This document shows positions 1-8,952 of a stretch of DNA of 64,000 nt, piece by piece; the stretch's first letter is position 1, and each line of letters begins with the position of its first letter. Below the pieces are notes generated by a model, which did no database searches, had not been told where the DNA came from, and saw only the letters and a list, made by a program, of their open reading frames with translations. Where the stretch lies: NCBI RefSeq assembly GCF_040358255.1, contig NZ_CP132938.1:2790001-2854000 (forward strand). The letters are read 5' to 3'. The translations under genes and the position numbers were made by a program. The DNA comes from Tunturibacter gelidoferens. Lineage in GTDB: Bacteria; Acidobacteriota; Terriglobia; Terriglobales; Acidobacteriaceae.

Positions 1-97
1 TGTCGCCGCATCGCTTCTTCAGGCCGACTACTCAACCTCTCGAATATTTGTTCCACAAAATGTATCTTTATGCGTCATTGATGCATAATCATTAGTG

Positions 98-126
98 TTG
101 ACGCGGCTTTTGTCATCCTCCATGCT
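98..126 (+). promoter_or_regulatory. Putative sigma-70 promoter of the amidinohydrolase gene
   Basis: A TTGACG box at 98-103 is followed after 17 bases by CATGCT at 121-126. The likely transcription start is near 133, just ahead of a GGAG ribosome binding site (133-136) and the ATG at 148. The -10 box is a weak match, so this is a prediction only. Confidence 0.35.
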
Positions 127-147
127 CATCATGGAGAAACATTCAGT

Positions 148-1023
148 ATGAGCACGCAGCCAATCGAGATCACCACCCCAGCGATCCTCACCACAATCCG
201 TTCCACCCCGGCAACTTTTTTGATGTGTCCGCCCAGGCTCTACGACGTCAACTACGTCATCAACCCCTGGATGGCGGGCAACGTCCACGCCTCCTCCCGC
301 ACTCGCGCAGCCGAGCAGTGGCAGCGCCTCTACGAAGCCGTGAGCACCATCGCGGATGTCCAACTCGTCGAACCCGAACCCGGCTCTCCCGACATGGTCT
401 TCACCGCCAACGCAGGCCTCGAGCGCAACGGCACCGTCGCCATCAGCAGCTTCTTCCACCCTGAGCGCCAGGGTGAAGAGCCACACTTCCGCCGTTGGTT
501 CGAGCTCGCCGGCTACACGGTCATCGACACTCCGCGCGCCACGCCCTTCGAAGGCGAGGGCGACGCTCTCTTCTCCACCGACGGCACCCGTCTCTGGGTT
601 GGCTACGGCCCCCGCACCGTCGCCTCCAGCCATCACACTCTACGCAGGATCTGGGGCATCGAGGTCACCTCACTCCACCTCATCGACCCGCGCTTCTACC
701 ACCTCGACACCTGCTTTGCTCCCCTCGAAGGCGGCTACGTCATGTACTTTCCCGAAGCCTTCGACCAAGCCTCTCTCGCCAGGATCGAAGCCTACTACTC
801 ACTCGAAAAACGGATCATCGTCACCGAGTCAGATGCCGTGTGCTTTGCCTGTAACGCCATCAACGTCGACCGCACCATCATCCTGAACAACATCAGCACC
901 GACCTCCGCCACCAACTCGAATCACGCGGCTTCGACATCATCGAGGTCACTCTCACCGAGTTCCTCAAGGCCGGCGGCGCCGCCAAATGCCTCGTCATGA
1001 AACTAAGCCGGTCCGTACTCTAA
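148..1023 (+). CDS. Amidinohydrolase of the arginine deiminase/DDAH superfamily
   Basis: This 291-residue protein has the hallmarks of the guanidino-modifying enzyme superfamily (dimethylarginine dimethylaminohydrolase, arginine deiminase). It shows a substrate-binding DMVFTANAG motif near residue 82, an FEGEGD motif near 132, the catalytic HLD near 190 (FYHLDTCF) and the nucleophilic cysteine near the C-terminus (GGAAKCLVMKL). The length suits the single-domain DDAH-like branch. The likely reaction is hydrolysis of a guanidino group, giving citrulline or a related ureido product plus ammonia or an amine, in the cytosol. The substrate cannot be read from the sequence: dimethylarginine, arginine and ornithine-related compounds are all possible. 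The start is supported by GGAG 11 bases upstream. It stands alone and is followed by an intergenic repeat. Confidence 0.85.
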   Translation: MSTQPIEITTPAILTTIRSTPATFLMCPPRLYDVNYVINPWMAGNVHASSRTRAAEQWQRLYEAVSTIADVQLVEPEPGSPDMVFTANAGLERNGTVAISSFFHPERQGEEPHFRRWFELAGYTVIDTPRATPFEGEGDALFSTDGTRLWVGYGPRTVASSHHTLRRIWGIEVTSLHLIDPRFYHLDTCFAPLEGGYVMYFPEAFDQASLARIEAYYSLEKRIIVTESDAVCFACNAINVDRTIILNNISTDLRHQLESRGFDIIEVTLTEFLKAGGAAKCLVMKLSRSVL

Positions 1024-1044
1024 AGGCATTCGTGCCCGAGCAGA

Positions 1045-1151
1045 TGATCCCGACCAACGGGAGGACCGTAGAGGATCATCTCGCCAAGACCGGTACACAC
1101 GCCACGAAGTGGCCGCCCCACGCGCAGTGGGCCCGTCCGGCGGGACATATC
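1045..1151 (+). repeat. Dispersed multi-hairpin element, copy 1
   Basis: This is a full-length copy of an element found at five places in the window. It starts with a TCCCG-CGGGA hairpin, then has GCCAC-GAA-GTGGC, then CCCAC-GCGCA-GTGGG, then GTCC-GGCG-GGAC. It follows the amidinohydrolase stop codon by 21 bases. It aligns almost end to end with the copy at 23988-24089, differing mainly in the linker. Confidence 0.8.
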
Positions 1152-1191
1152 TTCTAAAGAAGAGCAAAGAGGAGCAAACCAGAGCAGGGAA

Positions 1192-2787
1192 CTAAAGCCC
1201 TTCAGCCATCACCCTGTCATAAGCTGGCACCGTCAGGAAATCCACAAACTTGGATGCCCGCACCAACTCCCCCATCAACTCCGCAGCCCGCACATAGGCC
1301 GTGTACCGCTTCGCATCAACGCTCGCCTTGGCATGCTTCAGTTCATCCCCGATTACAGCATCCACCATCTCAACCGTCACCGGCAGCCCATCGTCCATCA
1401 CTGCCTTATGGTGAACCCACTGCCAAAGCTGAGCCCGGCTTATCTCAGCCGTAGCCGCATCTTCCATCAGATTGAACAGCGGCACGCACCCAATCCCGCG
1501 CAGCCAGGCCTCCACATATCCCAATCCAACCGCAACGTTTTGCCGAACCCCAGCCTCCGAGATCGTGCCCTCCGGCACCTTCAGCAGATCCTCAGCGGTC
1601 ACATGAAACTCCGGCAGCTGCTTTGAGATCTGATTCGCCCGTGGCATCACACGGTCGAAAACCTCCAGCGCCACCGGCACCAGCCCCGGATGCGCTACCC
1701 ACGTCCCATCATGTCCGTCCGTTGCCTCACGCTCCTTATCGGCCCTCACCTGCGCCAGCGCCTTCTCATTCGCCACCGAATCGCTCTTGATCGGAATAAA
1801 CGCGCTCATCCCACCCATCGCGCTCACCCCCCGGCGATGGCACGTCTTGATCGCCAGCTTTGAGTAGCTCCGCATGAAGTGCGTCGTCATCGTCACCTGC
1901 GCGCGGTCCGGCAACGCCATGCTCATATCACCCGCGAACTTTTTAATGAAGCTGAAGATGTAATCCCATCGCCCGCAGTTCAGCCCAGCCGAGTGGTCCT
2001 TCAACTCCCACAAGATCTCATCCATCTCAAAAGCAGCCAGAATCGTCTCGATCAGCACCGTCGCCCTGATCGAACCCGCCTGAATCCCCAACTCTCCCTC
2101 GGCCTTGATAAACACATCGTTCCAAAGCCGCGCCTCCAAATGACTCTCCATTTTAGGCAGATAGAAGTAAGGCCCCGAACCCCGCGCGAGCAGCTCCTTC
2201 GCGTTATGGAACGCATACAATCCAAAATCAAACAGCGACCCCGACATCGGCTCGCCATCCACCACCAGATGCCGCTCCTCGAGATGCCACCCGCGCGCCC
2301 GCACAAACAACACCGCAGGCTTCTCAATCAATTTGTAACTCTTCCCGGTCTTTTCATCCTCAAACGTGATGGTCCGCCGCACCGCATCGCGAAGATTTAT
2401 CTGCCCATCCACCACGTTCTCCCACGTAGGCGTCGTCGAGTCCTCAAAGTCCGCCATGTACACCTTCGCGCCCGAGTTAAGCGCATTGATGATCATCTTC
2501 CGATCCACCGGCCCGGTAATCTCGACTCTCCGATCCAGCAGATCCTTAGGCAGCGGATCCACCATCCACTCACTCTCGCGAATGCTCTTCGTCTCCTTCA
2601 AAAAATCCGGCCGCTCCCCCGCATCCAGCCGCTTCTGTCGCGCCATGCGAGCCTCCAGCAGCTCCTTCCGCTGTTCGTTAAACGTCCTCTGCAACCCAAC
2701 CACGAACGCCACAGCCTCCGGAGTCAAAACCTCCGCGTACCGCCCCACCAACGGCGCAACGAACTCAACACTCTTAGTCGATTTCAT
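1192..2787 (-). CDS. aceB: Malate synthase A
   Basis: The 531-residue protein matches the malate synthase A family over its whole length. It has the N-terminal DFEDSTTPTWENVVDGQ segment, the RARGWHLEERH region with the catalytic arginine, and the SAGLNCGRWDYIFSFIK motif. It condenses glyoxylate with acetyl-CoA to give malate, the second step of the glyoxylate shunt, in the cytosol. It fits a cell that grows on acetate or fatty acids, which a fad operon in the same window also suggests. Isocitrate lyase is not in the window. The start has a purine-rich AGGGATG just upstream. The hydratase-like gene upstream lies 167 bp away, so co-transcription is possible but unproven. Confidence 0.96.
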   Translation of the reverse strand: MKSTKSVEFVAPLVGRYAEVLTPEAVAFVVGLQRTFNEQRKELLEARMARQKRLDAGERPDFLKETKSIRESEWMVDPLPKDLLDRRVEITGPVDRKMIINALNSGAKVYMADFEDSTTPTWENVVDGQINLRDAVRRTITFEDEKTGKSYKLIEKPAVLFVRARGWHLEERHLVVDGEPMSGSLFDFGLYAFHNAKELLARGSGPYFYLPKMESHLEARLWNDVFIKAEGELGIQAGSIRATVLIETILAAFEMDEILWELKDHSAGLNCGRWDYIFSFIKKFAGDMSMALPDRAQVTMTTHFMRSYSKLAIKTCHRRGVSAMGGMSAFIPIKSDSVANEKALAQVRADKEREATDGHDGTWVAHPGLVPVALEVFDRVMPRANQISKQLPEFHVTAEDLLKVPEGTISEAGVRQNVAVGLGYVEAWLRGIGCVPLFNLMEDAATAEISRAQLWQWVHHKAVMDDGLPVTVEMVDAVIGDELKHAKASVDAKRYTAYVRAAELMGELVRASKFVDFLTVPAYDRVMAEGL

Positions 2788-2954
2788 CTTTCATCCCTTT
2801 AGAAAAGATCTCCCGCACATGTGGAGAGAAAGCTTTGTCATTCTGAACGGAGTAAAGCCCCCTGCATTTTGTCTTCGCCTTTGCTGTCGCTTTCCTCTAC
2901 GTCAAAGAAGTTCTCAGCTGCAATCAAAAGCCGAACACAATCCCGCGTTTCGAT

Positions 2955-3722
2955 TTACTCAAACCGCAGATGAACCTCGCCCGCCGCAGAAAACTTTACA
3001 TTCGCAGTAGACCCCGGAACTGCTAGGGTCACACCGGTCCAGCTTCCCGTCGTCACCCACTGTCCAGCCTTCAATCCACCAGTCCTGGCAGCGCCCTCAT
3101 TCGCCAGCCACGGCAGCAGACGCATCAAGTCCCCCGAAGTATTCGATCCCGTCCGCTCCACCCTCACCGCACCATCGACCGCAATCATCACATGCTCGGC
3201 CTTGAAATCGATCTTCTTCCAATCCGCCACCGCTGGGCCGTACACGAACCCGCCATGCATCTGCAGATCGCCAAGCATGGACATCCGCGCCGCCTTCAGC
3301 GGATCGAGCAGGCCACTCTCAATCACCTCGATCGCTGGATGGCAGCTCGCAATCGCAGCCACCACCTCATCCCTGGAATACTGCGTGGCCCTCGGTGGCA
3401 GATCTTCACCCATCAAAAAAGCAATCTCCGCCTCCAGCCCACGATACCTCCGCACCCCGACAACTACTGCGCCATCCCGCGCAACCCACGCCAGCGGCAT
3501 CGGCGCAAATATCGGAGTAGCCTCCGCACTCGGAGCCCCGATCTTCCAGCCGCCTATCTCCCCATAGGCTTCCGCAATGCGATCCTGCAGCGCATAAGCC
3601 TCGTCCATATTCTTCGGCTGCAAAGGCTCCGGCAGATCCTCGATCGGTACCCCAGTCCGCCGCGCATCCAGCAGCAGATCCGCCGCCTCAATCAGCTGTC
3701 TTTCTCTCTCACCGGTCATCAT
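2955..3722 (-). CDS. 2-keto-4-pentenoate hydratase-like protein (MhpD/FAH-related family)
   Basis: A protein of 255 residues resembling 2-keto-4-pentenoate hydratases and 2-oxo-hepta-3-ene-1,7-dioate hydratases. It shows the family features GGWKIGAPS near residue 57, the EIAFLMGEDLP segment with conserved glutamate, and a C-terminal barrel half. These enzymes hydrate 2-keto-alkenoates in the lower part of meta-cleavage pathways for aromatics. No other aromatic-degradation gene is nearby, so the real substrate is open. I chose the ATG at 3722, which has GGAG about 12 bases upstream; a longer form from a TTG at 3767 would add 15 residues. The gene starts about 50 bp after the stop of the PIG-L gene and is probably co-transcribed with it. 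Confidence 0.8.
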   Translation of the reverse strand: MMTGERERQLIEAADLLLDARRTGVPIEDLPEPLQPKNMDEAYALQDRIAEAYGEIGGWKIGAPSAEATPIFAPMPLAWVARDGAVVVGVRRYRGLEAEIAFLMGEDLPPRATQYSRDEVVAAIASCHPAIEVIESGLLDPLKAARMSMLGDLQMHGGFVYGPAVADWKKIDFKAEHVMIAVDGAVRVERTGSNTSGDLMRLLPWLANEGAARTGGLKAGQWVTTGSWTGVTLAVPGSTANVKFSAAGEVHLRFE

Positions 3723-3772
3723 GTCGTCCAGTGTCTCCCAACCAGCCTGCCTCTGTCTCGCAGCCAAACGAT

Positions 3773-6598
3773 CTAATTCGCCGCCGTATTCTTCCCCAAA
3801 CTCAACAGATTCGCAAACAGTCGATAAGCTCCCGGCACTCCCTCCGGCAGCTCACGATACAACGCAAACGCCACATACACATAGGCGCCCTTACCCGTCT
3901 TCGCCACCAGCAGCCCACCCTTCTGCGGATCCTGTCCCGGATCATGCGTCTCCAGCGGAGCAACATACTGCGAGTCCCACGTCCCCATAAACCCGTGCCC
4001 GCGCTCCTCCACCCATCCATCGAAGTCGCGCTCCGTAATCTTGTTCGGCCAACTCAACACCAAGCTCTCCGGCACCAGCAGCCGCACTGGCGCCCTCTCG
4101 TCCACCACCTTTTCAGCGTCTCCCAGTGAATACGAGTACGGACCGTAGTCAAAGTTCCCCAGGTTGTACTGCACAATGACCACGCCACCATTCTTCGCAT
4201 ACTGCAACAGCTGCCCATTCGCCGCCGCCAGTCCCGGATGCGCCGCATAAGCTCTCACACCCAGCACCACCACGTCATACCCACTCAACTTCCCACCAGC
4301 AACATCGCCCATCGTCAACGTCGTCGCATGCACCCCAAGATTCTCAAGCGACGCCTGCACCTCATCCCCGGTCCCCGGCAGATACCCCACCTTCAATCCC
4401 GGAGCCACCTTCACATCCGCCCCTCGCGCCCGATACGTCGCCGGACGATAAAGATTCGCAGGCAGCAAACCCGCATACCCAACCGTCTTGTACCCCTCGC
4501 GATATTCTTTGCCTTCATAACTCGCAACCGCAGTCATCGTATAAGCCGTCTCCGCCATCTTCCCCGGAGTCACCACAAACGGCACATCCACCGAATCCCC
4601 ATCTTTGACCAGCGAAAACTCCGCCTGCTCCGGAGACGCCGTCCACCCCTTCGGCAACTCCAGCTTCACCGTCCCCGTCGCAGTACCCTTCACATTGCTC
4701 TTCACCTTCGCCGTTACCATCAGCGTCTTTTCCGTCAGCGGCACCACACCCGCCGACGGCGACACCGCCACCGAGATCGCCGGAGCCACCACCAGCGGCT
4801 CATACACCGTTCCCAGCCCCGTCACCCTATGCAGCGTCTGCACCTCCTGCCCCAGCTTCACATCAACCCCGTCGTAGTCCACCGTCACCCACGCCGTCAG
4901 AGCAGGCAAGGCAAGCGAAGCATTCCGCATCGCCGGATCTGAAACATCGTAGTAAGCCTGTTCAATCCCCGGCCGCGTAAACGGAGGCCGCGTCACCGCC
5001 GCATCCGCAGGCAGCTTCACCTGAAACAGATCCTCAAACGCCACCCCACTGACAATCGTCTTCGCCCCCTCACCAGCCTTCGCCCCCGAGTCTTCATAAG
5101 TAGCTCCCGCACTCGAAGCCAACCCCGCAGCCTTCAACGTCACCGGCACCTTGCTCCCGTTCACCACAAGCATCTTCACCGCAAAGCTCTGCCCCGGCAC
5201 CGCCGTCACAAACGTATCCGCGCCATCTCCAAACCGCGCAAATGGCCCACTATCGGCCTTCACCGCAACCTGCGCCCGCAGACTAATCCCCAACGCCTGC
5301 ACAATCGCATCATTGAACTGCATCCGCTTCACCCGCAGCTCATGCAGCAGATCGTACTTCTCCCGCGCCGTCAGCCCACTCGCATCAACCTTTGCAATCA
5401 ACTCATCGGTCGCCTTCAATCCATCCCGCAAAAACGGAGCCGTCTTCTCCGGCGCAGCAATCTTGTAAACCGCCTCCGCCTGCCCCACCAACCCATCGAT
5501 CTTCCCCAGATCCTGTTTCAAAAAAGTACTCTCGCCCGGAGCAAGCGCGCTCATCCCCCCGAGCGAAACATCTACGCTATCAAAGAATCCCTTCTCCTCC
5601 TCACCCGTCTTCACCCGCGAAGCATACCGGTGATACGAGACATCGAACCTCCCCGCCGCCGGTATCCCCATCCCGCCGTTCTGAGACTTCTGCAACCCCA
5701 GCCCCATCCGCGCAAACTGCAAATACGTCATCCCCAGCACCGGGCTATAGTCTCCCTCCGGCACCGTCACATTCGCCTTCGGAGACTCCGTCGTCCACTC
5801 CTTCGTCACATAGTTATAAAACCGTGACGGAGCATACTTTCCCGTCGCATAGTCATACATCCCCTTCGACGTCACAGAAAAAAACGGCTCCCGCGCATAA
5901 ACCTTCAGCGGGCTCCACGGCATCAACCCCGCCGCAATCTGATCCGGAAACACCTTCGGATCACCCGCCACATCGAACACCTCCTGCGCCATCTCACCCG
6001 ACACCTGGTGCTGCCCATGCCCATCCGTAATCCCGCCCACAAACACCGCCGTTACCACCAGCGGCCGATACAGCCTCACCGCCCTCACCGCGTCGTACAG
6101 CACACGATCATGCCCCCAGTTCTCCAGCGCCTCTTCCTTCGTCTTCGAGAACCCGAAGTCCACCTCCGTCCCCCACATCTGGTCGATCCCCATATACCGC
6201 CCAGCCGCCAGCAGCTCCTGCGTCCTCACCAACCCCAGCGCATCATCAAAATCGGCAGACATCAAATTCTGTCCACCCTCACCCCGAGTCAGAGTCAGCA
6301 TCGCCACATGCGCGCCCTGTCCCCGCGCCTCATACGTCAGCATCCCGCCATCCTCATCATCCGGATGCGCCACAATCATCATCAGGCTCGCCCGCGTCCG
6401 CAGCTTCACAAGACTCTGCCACAGCGCAGCCGACCCCTCATTCGCCGCAATCTTCTGCACCCCAACCGCCGGCTTCACCTGTTCCCCGGCAAGATTTGCC
6501 GTCTCCCGCAGCTCCTGGCAGCTCAAAACCCCGCCCGCCACCACCAGCGCCATCACCGAAACCGCAGCCAGACCCGCCACAACCCGTTTAGAAGTCAT
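3773..6598 (-). CDS. Large exported PIG-L/LmbE-family deacetylase with extra C-terminal domains
   Basis: A 941-residue protein starting with a membrane-export signal that ends in a possible lipobox (GGVLSC, Cys27), so probably a periplasmic or outer-membrane lipoprotein. The PIG-L zinc-hydrolase domain spans about residues 60-330: AHPDDEDGGM supplies the first metal ligands and catalytic Asp, HGQHQ a later ligand. A NEW3-like beta-sandwich follows near 640-720 (motif LPKGWTASPE), then a glutamine-amidotransferase/ThuA-like fold at about 730-840 (GYDVVVLGVRAYAAHP, GGVVIVQYN). PIG-L enzymes remove N-acetyl groups from sugars such as GlcNAc derivatives. The accessory domains suggest a role on polysaccharide or glycoconjugates outside the cytoplasm, which is inference. 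It heads a possible operon with the hydratase-like gene. Confidence 0.88.
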   Translation of the reverse strand: MTSKRVVAGLAAVSVMALVVAGGVLSCQELRETANLAGEQVKPAVGVQKIAANEGSAALWQSLVKLRTRASLMMIVAHPDDEDGGMLTYEARGQGAHVAMLTLTRGEGGQNLMSADFDDALGLVRTQELLAAGRYMGIDQMWGTEVDFGFSKTKEEALENWGHDRVLYDAVRAVRLYRPLVVTAVFVGGITDGHGQHQVSGEMAQEVFDVAGDPKVFPDQIAAGLMPWSPLKVYAREPFFSVTSKGMYDYATGKYAPSRFYNYVTKEWTTESPKANVTVPEGDYSPVLGMTYLQFARMGLGLQKSQNGGMGIPAAGRFDVSYHRYASRVKTGEEEKGFFDSVDVSLGGMSALAPGESTFLKQDLGKIDGLVGQAEAVYKIAAPEKTAPFLRDGLKATDELIAKVDASGLTAREKYDLLHELRVKRMQFNDAIVQALGISLRAQVAVKADSGPFARFGDGADTFVTAVPGQSFAVKMLVVNGSKVPVTLKAAGLASSAGATYEDSGAKAGEGAKTIVSGVAFEDLFQVKLPADAAVTRPPFTRPGIEQAYYDVSDPAMRNASLALPALTAWVTVDYDGVDVKLGQEVQTLHRVTGLGTVYEPLVVAPAISVAVSPSAGVVPLTEKTLMVTAKVKSNVKGTATGTVKLELPKGWTASPEQAEFSLVKDGDSVDVPFVVTPGKMAETAYTMTAVASYEGKEYREGYKTVGYAGLLPANLYRPATYRARGADVKVAPGLKVGYLPGTGDEVQASLENLGVHATTLTMGDVAGGKLSGYDVVVLGVRAYAAHPGLAAANGQLLQYAKNGGVVIVQYNLGNFDYGPYSYSLGDAEKVVDERAPVRLLVPESLVLSWPNKITERDFDGWVEERGHGFMGTWDSQYVAPLETHDPGQDPQKGGLLVAKTGKGAYVYVAFALYRELPEGVPGAYRLFANLLSLGKNTAAN

Positions 6599-6941
6599 TA
6601 CTTTCTAATCTCTCACACCCAACCGCCCCAAATCACGCCAGAAATCCCACCATCCACCAATCAACCCCAGCCGTACATACTATGGGGTAATAAGATCTGA
6701 ATCTTATTCACTAAAACCGTCATCTCGGCCGAAGCGGTTCACAGTCTCATCGTGAACCGAGCAGTGGATTGCTGCTACAGCTTTCAATTGCGGCGAACCG
6801 ATTCATGCTGCGGTATCCGTCAAGAACCCCGCATTTCGCCTTTGGTGTCGCCTGCTTCTCTATTCAAGCAGCACCTGTAACCACCAGCCCCGCGCCGAGT
6901 CCTATGTATTAGCAGTAACCTGTAACAGAGGGAACCACCCC
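6599..6941. other. Intergenic region with one repeat copy
   Basis: This 343-bp gap lies between the divergently transcribed PIG-L gene and msrP. Apart from the repeat at 6719-6843 I see no coding potential. Promoters for both genes must lie here. A GAGGG ribosome binding site precedes the msrP ATG. Confidence 0.6.
6719..6843 (+). repeat. Dispersed repeat D, copy 1
   Basis: About 125 bp that align closely with 9886-10010. Shared blocks are GTCATCTCG.CCGAAGC, GTTCACAGTCTCA.CGTGAAC (a small inverted repeat), GCTACAGCTTTCAATTGC and TTCATGCTGCGGTATCCGTC. The head of the same element also appears at 25211-25226. Confidence 0.8.
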
Positions 6942-7934
6942 ATGCTTCTCCCCAAATCTCCCAGCCTCGAAGCCACCATCCGCTCCTCCGAGATCACCCC
7001 CCAGCACGTCTTCGAGCAGCATCAACAGACCCGCCGCCGCTTCCTCACCTCCGCCGCCACCCTCGGCGCCGCCGCCCTCGCCGCCCGCACCATCCCCTCC
7101 CTCATCAACCCTCCAACAACGGTGCACGCAGCTGGCGAGCCGCTCAAAACAATCCCCAGCAAGTACACCCTCGACGACCCGCAAACTCCCCTCGCCAAGG
7201 CCAGCTCCTACAACAATTTTTACGAGTACGGCACCGACAAATCCGACCCCTCCCACGAAGCCTACCGCCTCCAGACCCGCCCGTGGCCCATACAGATCAC
7301 CGGCATGGTCAAAAAGCCCCAGACCATCAACATCGACGACCTCATCCACTACCGCCCGCTCGAATCGCGCATCTACCGTCACCGCTGCGTCGAAGCCTGG
7401 TCCATGATCATCCCCTGGGACGGCTACTCCCTCTCCGAGTTCATCAACTTCTGTCAGCCTCTCCCCAGCGCAAAATACGTCCAGTTCTTCTCCTACAACA
7501 ACAAAAAAGTTATGCCCGACGAGCCCTCCGGCTACGACTGGCCCTATCGCGAAGGCCTCCGCATGGACGAGGCCATGAACCCCCTCACCCTCCTCACCTT
7601 CGGCTGCTACGGCCAGGTCCTGCCCAACCAGAACGGAGCTCCCGTCCGCGTCATCGTCCCCTGGAAGTACGGCTTCAAATCCGCGAAGTCCATCGTCCGC
7701 TTCCACTTCACCGACAAGCAGCCCGAGACCACCTGGAACGAAGCCGATGGCGGCGAGTACGGCTTCTACTCCAACGTCAATCCCAACTACGACAACGCCC
7801 GCTGGTCCCAGGCCCACGAGCGCCGCCTCGACACAAGCCTCCTCCCCCGCAACATCCCCACTCAAATGTTCAACGGCTACGGCGACCAAGTAGCCAGCCT
7901 CTACGCCGGCATGGACCTCAAAAAATTTTATTGA
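6942..7934 (+). CDS. msrP: Protein-methionine-sulfoxide reductase catalytic subunit MsrP (YedY)
   Basis: A 330-residue molybdopterin enzyme of the sulfite-oxidase fold. A twin-arginine signal (TRRRFLTSA near residue 28) sends it folded to the periplasm. The molybdenum-ligating cysteine lies in YRHRCVEAW near residue 150. MsrP reduces free and protein-bound methionine sulfoxide in the periplasm using electrons from the quinone pool, passed on by the haem protein MsrQ. msrQ is present about 1 kb downstream on the same strand, with an unrelated gene between them on the other strand. It needs molybdenum cofactor, and a modABC uptake operon lies about 50 kb away in this window. Confidence 0.95.
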   Translation: MLLPKSPSLEATIRSSEITPQHVFEQHQQTRRRFLTSAATLGAAALAARTIPSLINPPTTVHAAGEPLKTIPSKYTLDDPQTPLAKASSYNNFYEYGTDKSDPSHEAYRLQTRPWPIQITGMVKKPQTINIDDLIHYRPLESRIYRHRCVEAWSMIIPWDGYSLSEFINFCQPLPSAKYVQFFSYNNKKVMPDEPSGYDWPYREGLRMDEAMNPLTLLTFGCYGQVLPNQNGAPVRVIVPWKYGFKSAKSIVRFHFTDKQPETTWNEADGGEYGFYSNVNPNYDNARWSQAHERRLDTSLLPRNIPTQMFNGYGDQVASLYAGMDLKKFY

Positions 7935-7957
7935 ACTAAGCGGAAGTGCGCCCGGCT

Positions 7958-8046
7958 CGCGACCAACGGGAGCGCCACGCGAAGCGGTATACAAGTCACG
8001 AAGTGACCGCGGCCCGCGCAGGGCGCCCGTCCGGCAGGACACATCC
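7958..8046 (+). repeat. Dispersed multi-hairpin element, copy 2
   Basis: This copy lies just after the msrP stop and in the same direction. It carries GTCAC-GAA-GTGAC, then GCCC-GCGCA-GGGC, then GTCC-GGCA-GGAC. The second stem differs from the other copies on both arms and still pairs. Confidence 0.78.
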
Positions 8047-8073
8047 TTAGTCCCTGTTCCTGAAGACAGAGTG

Positions 8074-8847
8074 TTAAGAAGCACTCCGCTCCCGCACATC
8101 GTCCATAATCGGAACAAACGCGAGCATCAGCAGCACTACAGCCAGCGGCAGCGTCGCGGCAAAGCCCATCCGCCTGAATCCCACCGCCCCCACCACGCCG
8201 CCGACAAAGAACAATCCCACCAGCGACACCAGCAGCCACAGCTTCTCGAAATCTGCCCGCACCGCGGTAAGCCCCTCATCCTCGCCGCGCCGGTTCCAAT
8301 ACAAAGCCTTCCCCAATTCAATTCCAATGTCTGTCACCATGCCGGTTACATGCGTCGTCCGTATCTCTGCCTGAGAGATCTTCGTGATAATCGCATTCTG
8401 GAGCCCCATCGTGAAACAGAGCAGCGCCACCGTCATTGGCACCACAAACCACTCATGCCGAGCCAGATGCCCACCCATCAACCCGAAACACAACAGCAGC
8501 CCCGCCTCAAGCATCATCGGCAGCGCATACTCGCTATTCAAATAACGTCTTCGCCCCCAGTTCACCAGAATTGCAGTACACGCCGCGCCCGCCAGGAACG
8601 CCAGCAAGGCACTTACTCCCGCCGCCAGCCACCCGAGATCCTGTGCCGCCGTCGCATCCGCCATCGCCGACACGATCCCCGACATATGCGAGGTGTACTG
8701 CTTCACCGCCACATATCCCCCGGCATTTGCCGCTCCCGCGATAAAAGCGAGGAAGTGCGCAAGCTGCCGGTTGGCCCTCTGGGTGCGTTCACTTCCCGTC
8801 AGTCTGCGAAGATAAGGAACTGGCATCGCACCGTCCGCCTCTATCAT
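8074..8847 (-). CDS. YoaK/DUF1275-family membrane protein
   Basis: About 257 residues with six or so hydrophobic segments, for example FLAFIAGAANAGGYVAV, LLAFLAGAACTAILV and LWLLVSLVGLFFVGGVVG. The FxxGxxNA-type first segment and the TTHVTGMVTDIG motif are typical of DUF1275 (YoaK) proteins, whose function is unknown. I prefer the ATG at 8847, which has AGGA nine bases upstream; an ATG at 8922 would add 25 residues and leave only 30 bp to the divergent msrQ. It separates msrP from msrQ, which are usually adjacent. Confidence 0.85.
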   Translation of the reverse strand: MIEADGAMPVPYLRRLTGSERTQRANRQLAHFLAFIAGAANAGGYVAVKQYTSHMSGIVSAMADATAAQDLGWLAAGVSALLAFLAGAACTAILVNWGRRRYLNSEYALPMMLEAGLLLCFGLMGGHLARHEWFVVPMTVALLCFTMGLQNAIITKISQAEIRTTHVTGMVTDIGIELGKALYWNRRGEDEGLTAVRADFEKLWLLVSLVGLFFVGGVVGAVGFRRMGFAATLPLAVVLLMLAFVPIMDDVRERSAS

Positions 8848-8952
8848 CGCAGTTTTTCCTGTCTCGCCCACCAGCCCCCTGACAACTCTGTAACTCAAAT
8901 CCCACAAACGCGTCCCATTCAACAGCCCGAGCTAAACTAGCCCCAGTCAAAA

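Noticed and set aside
28..636. 202-codon open frame on the minus strand
   Set aside because: It is the antisense of the well-supported amidinohydrolase gene, with a glycine/valine/aspartate-rich composition typical of reverse reading of GC-rich codons.
1879..2802. 307-codon plus-strand frame over malate synthase
   Set aside because: Arginine/histidine/proline-rich shadow of a clear malate synthase on the other strand.
6909..8117. 402-codon minus-strand frame over msrP
   Set aside because: Antisense of the conserved MsrP protein; glycine/valine/glutamate-rich with no recognisable family.
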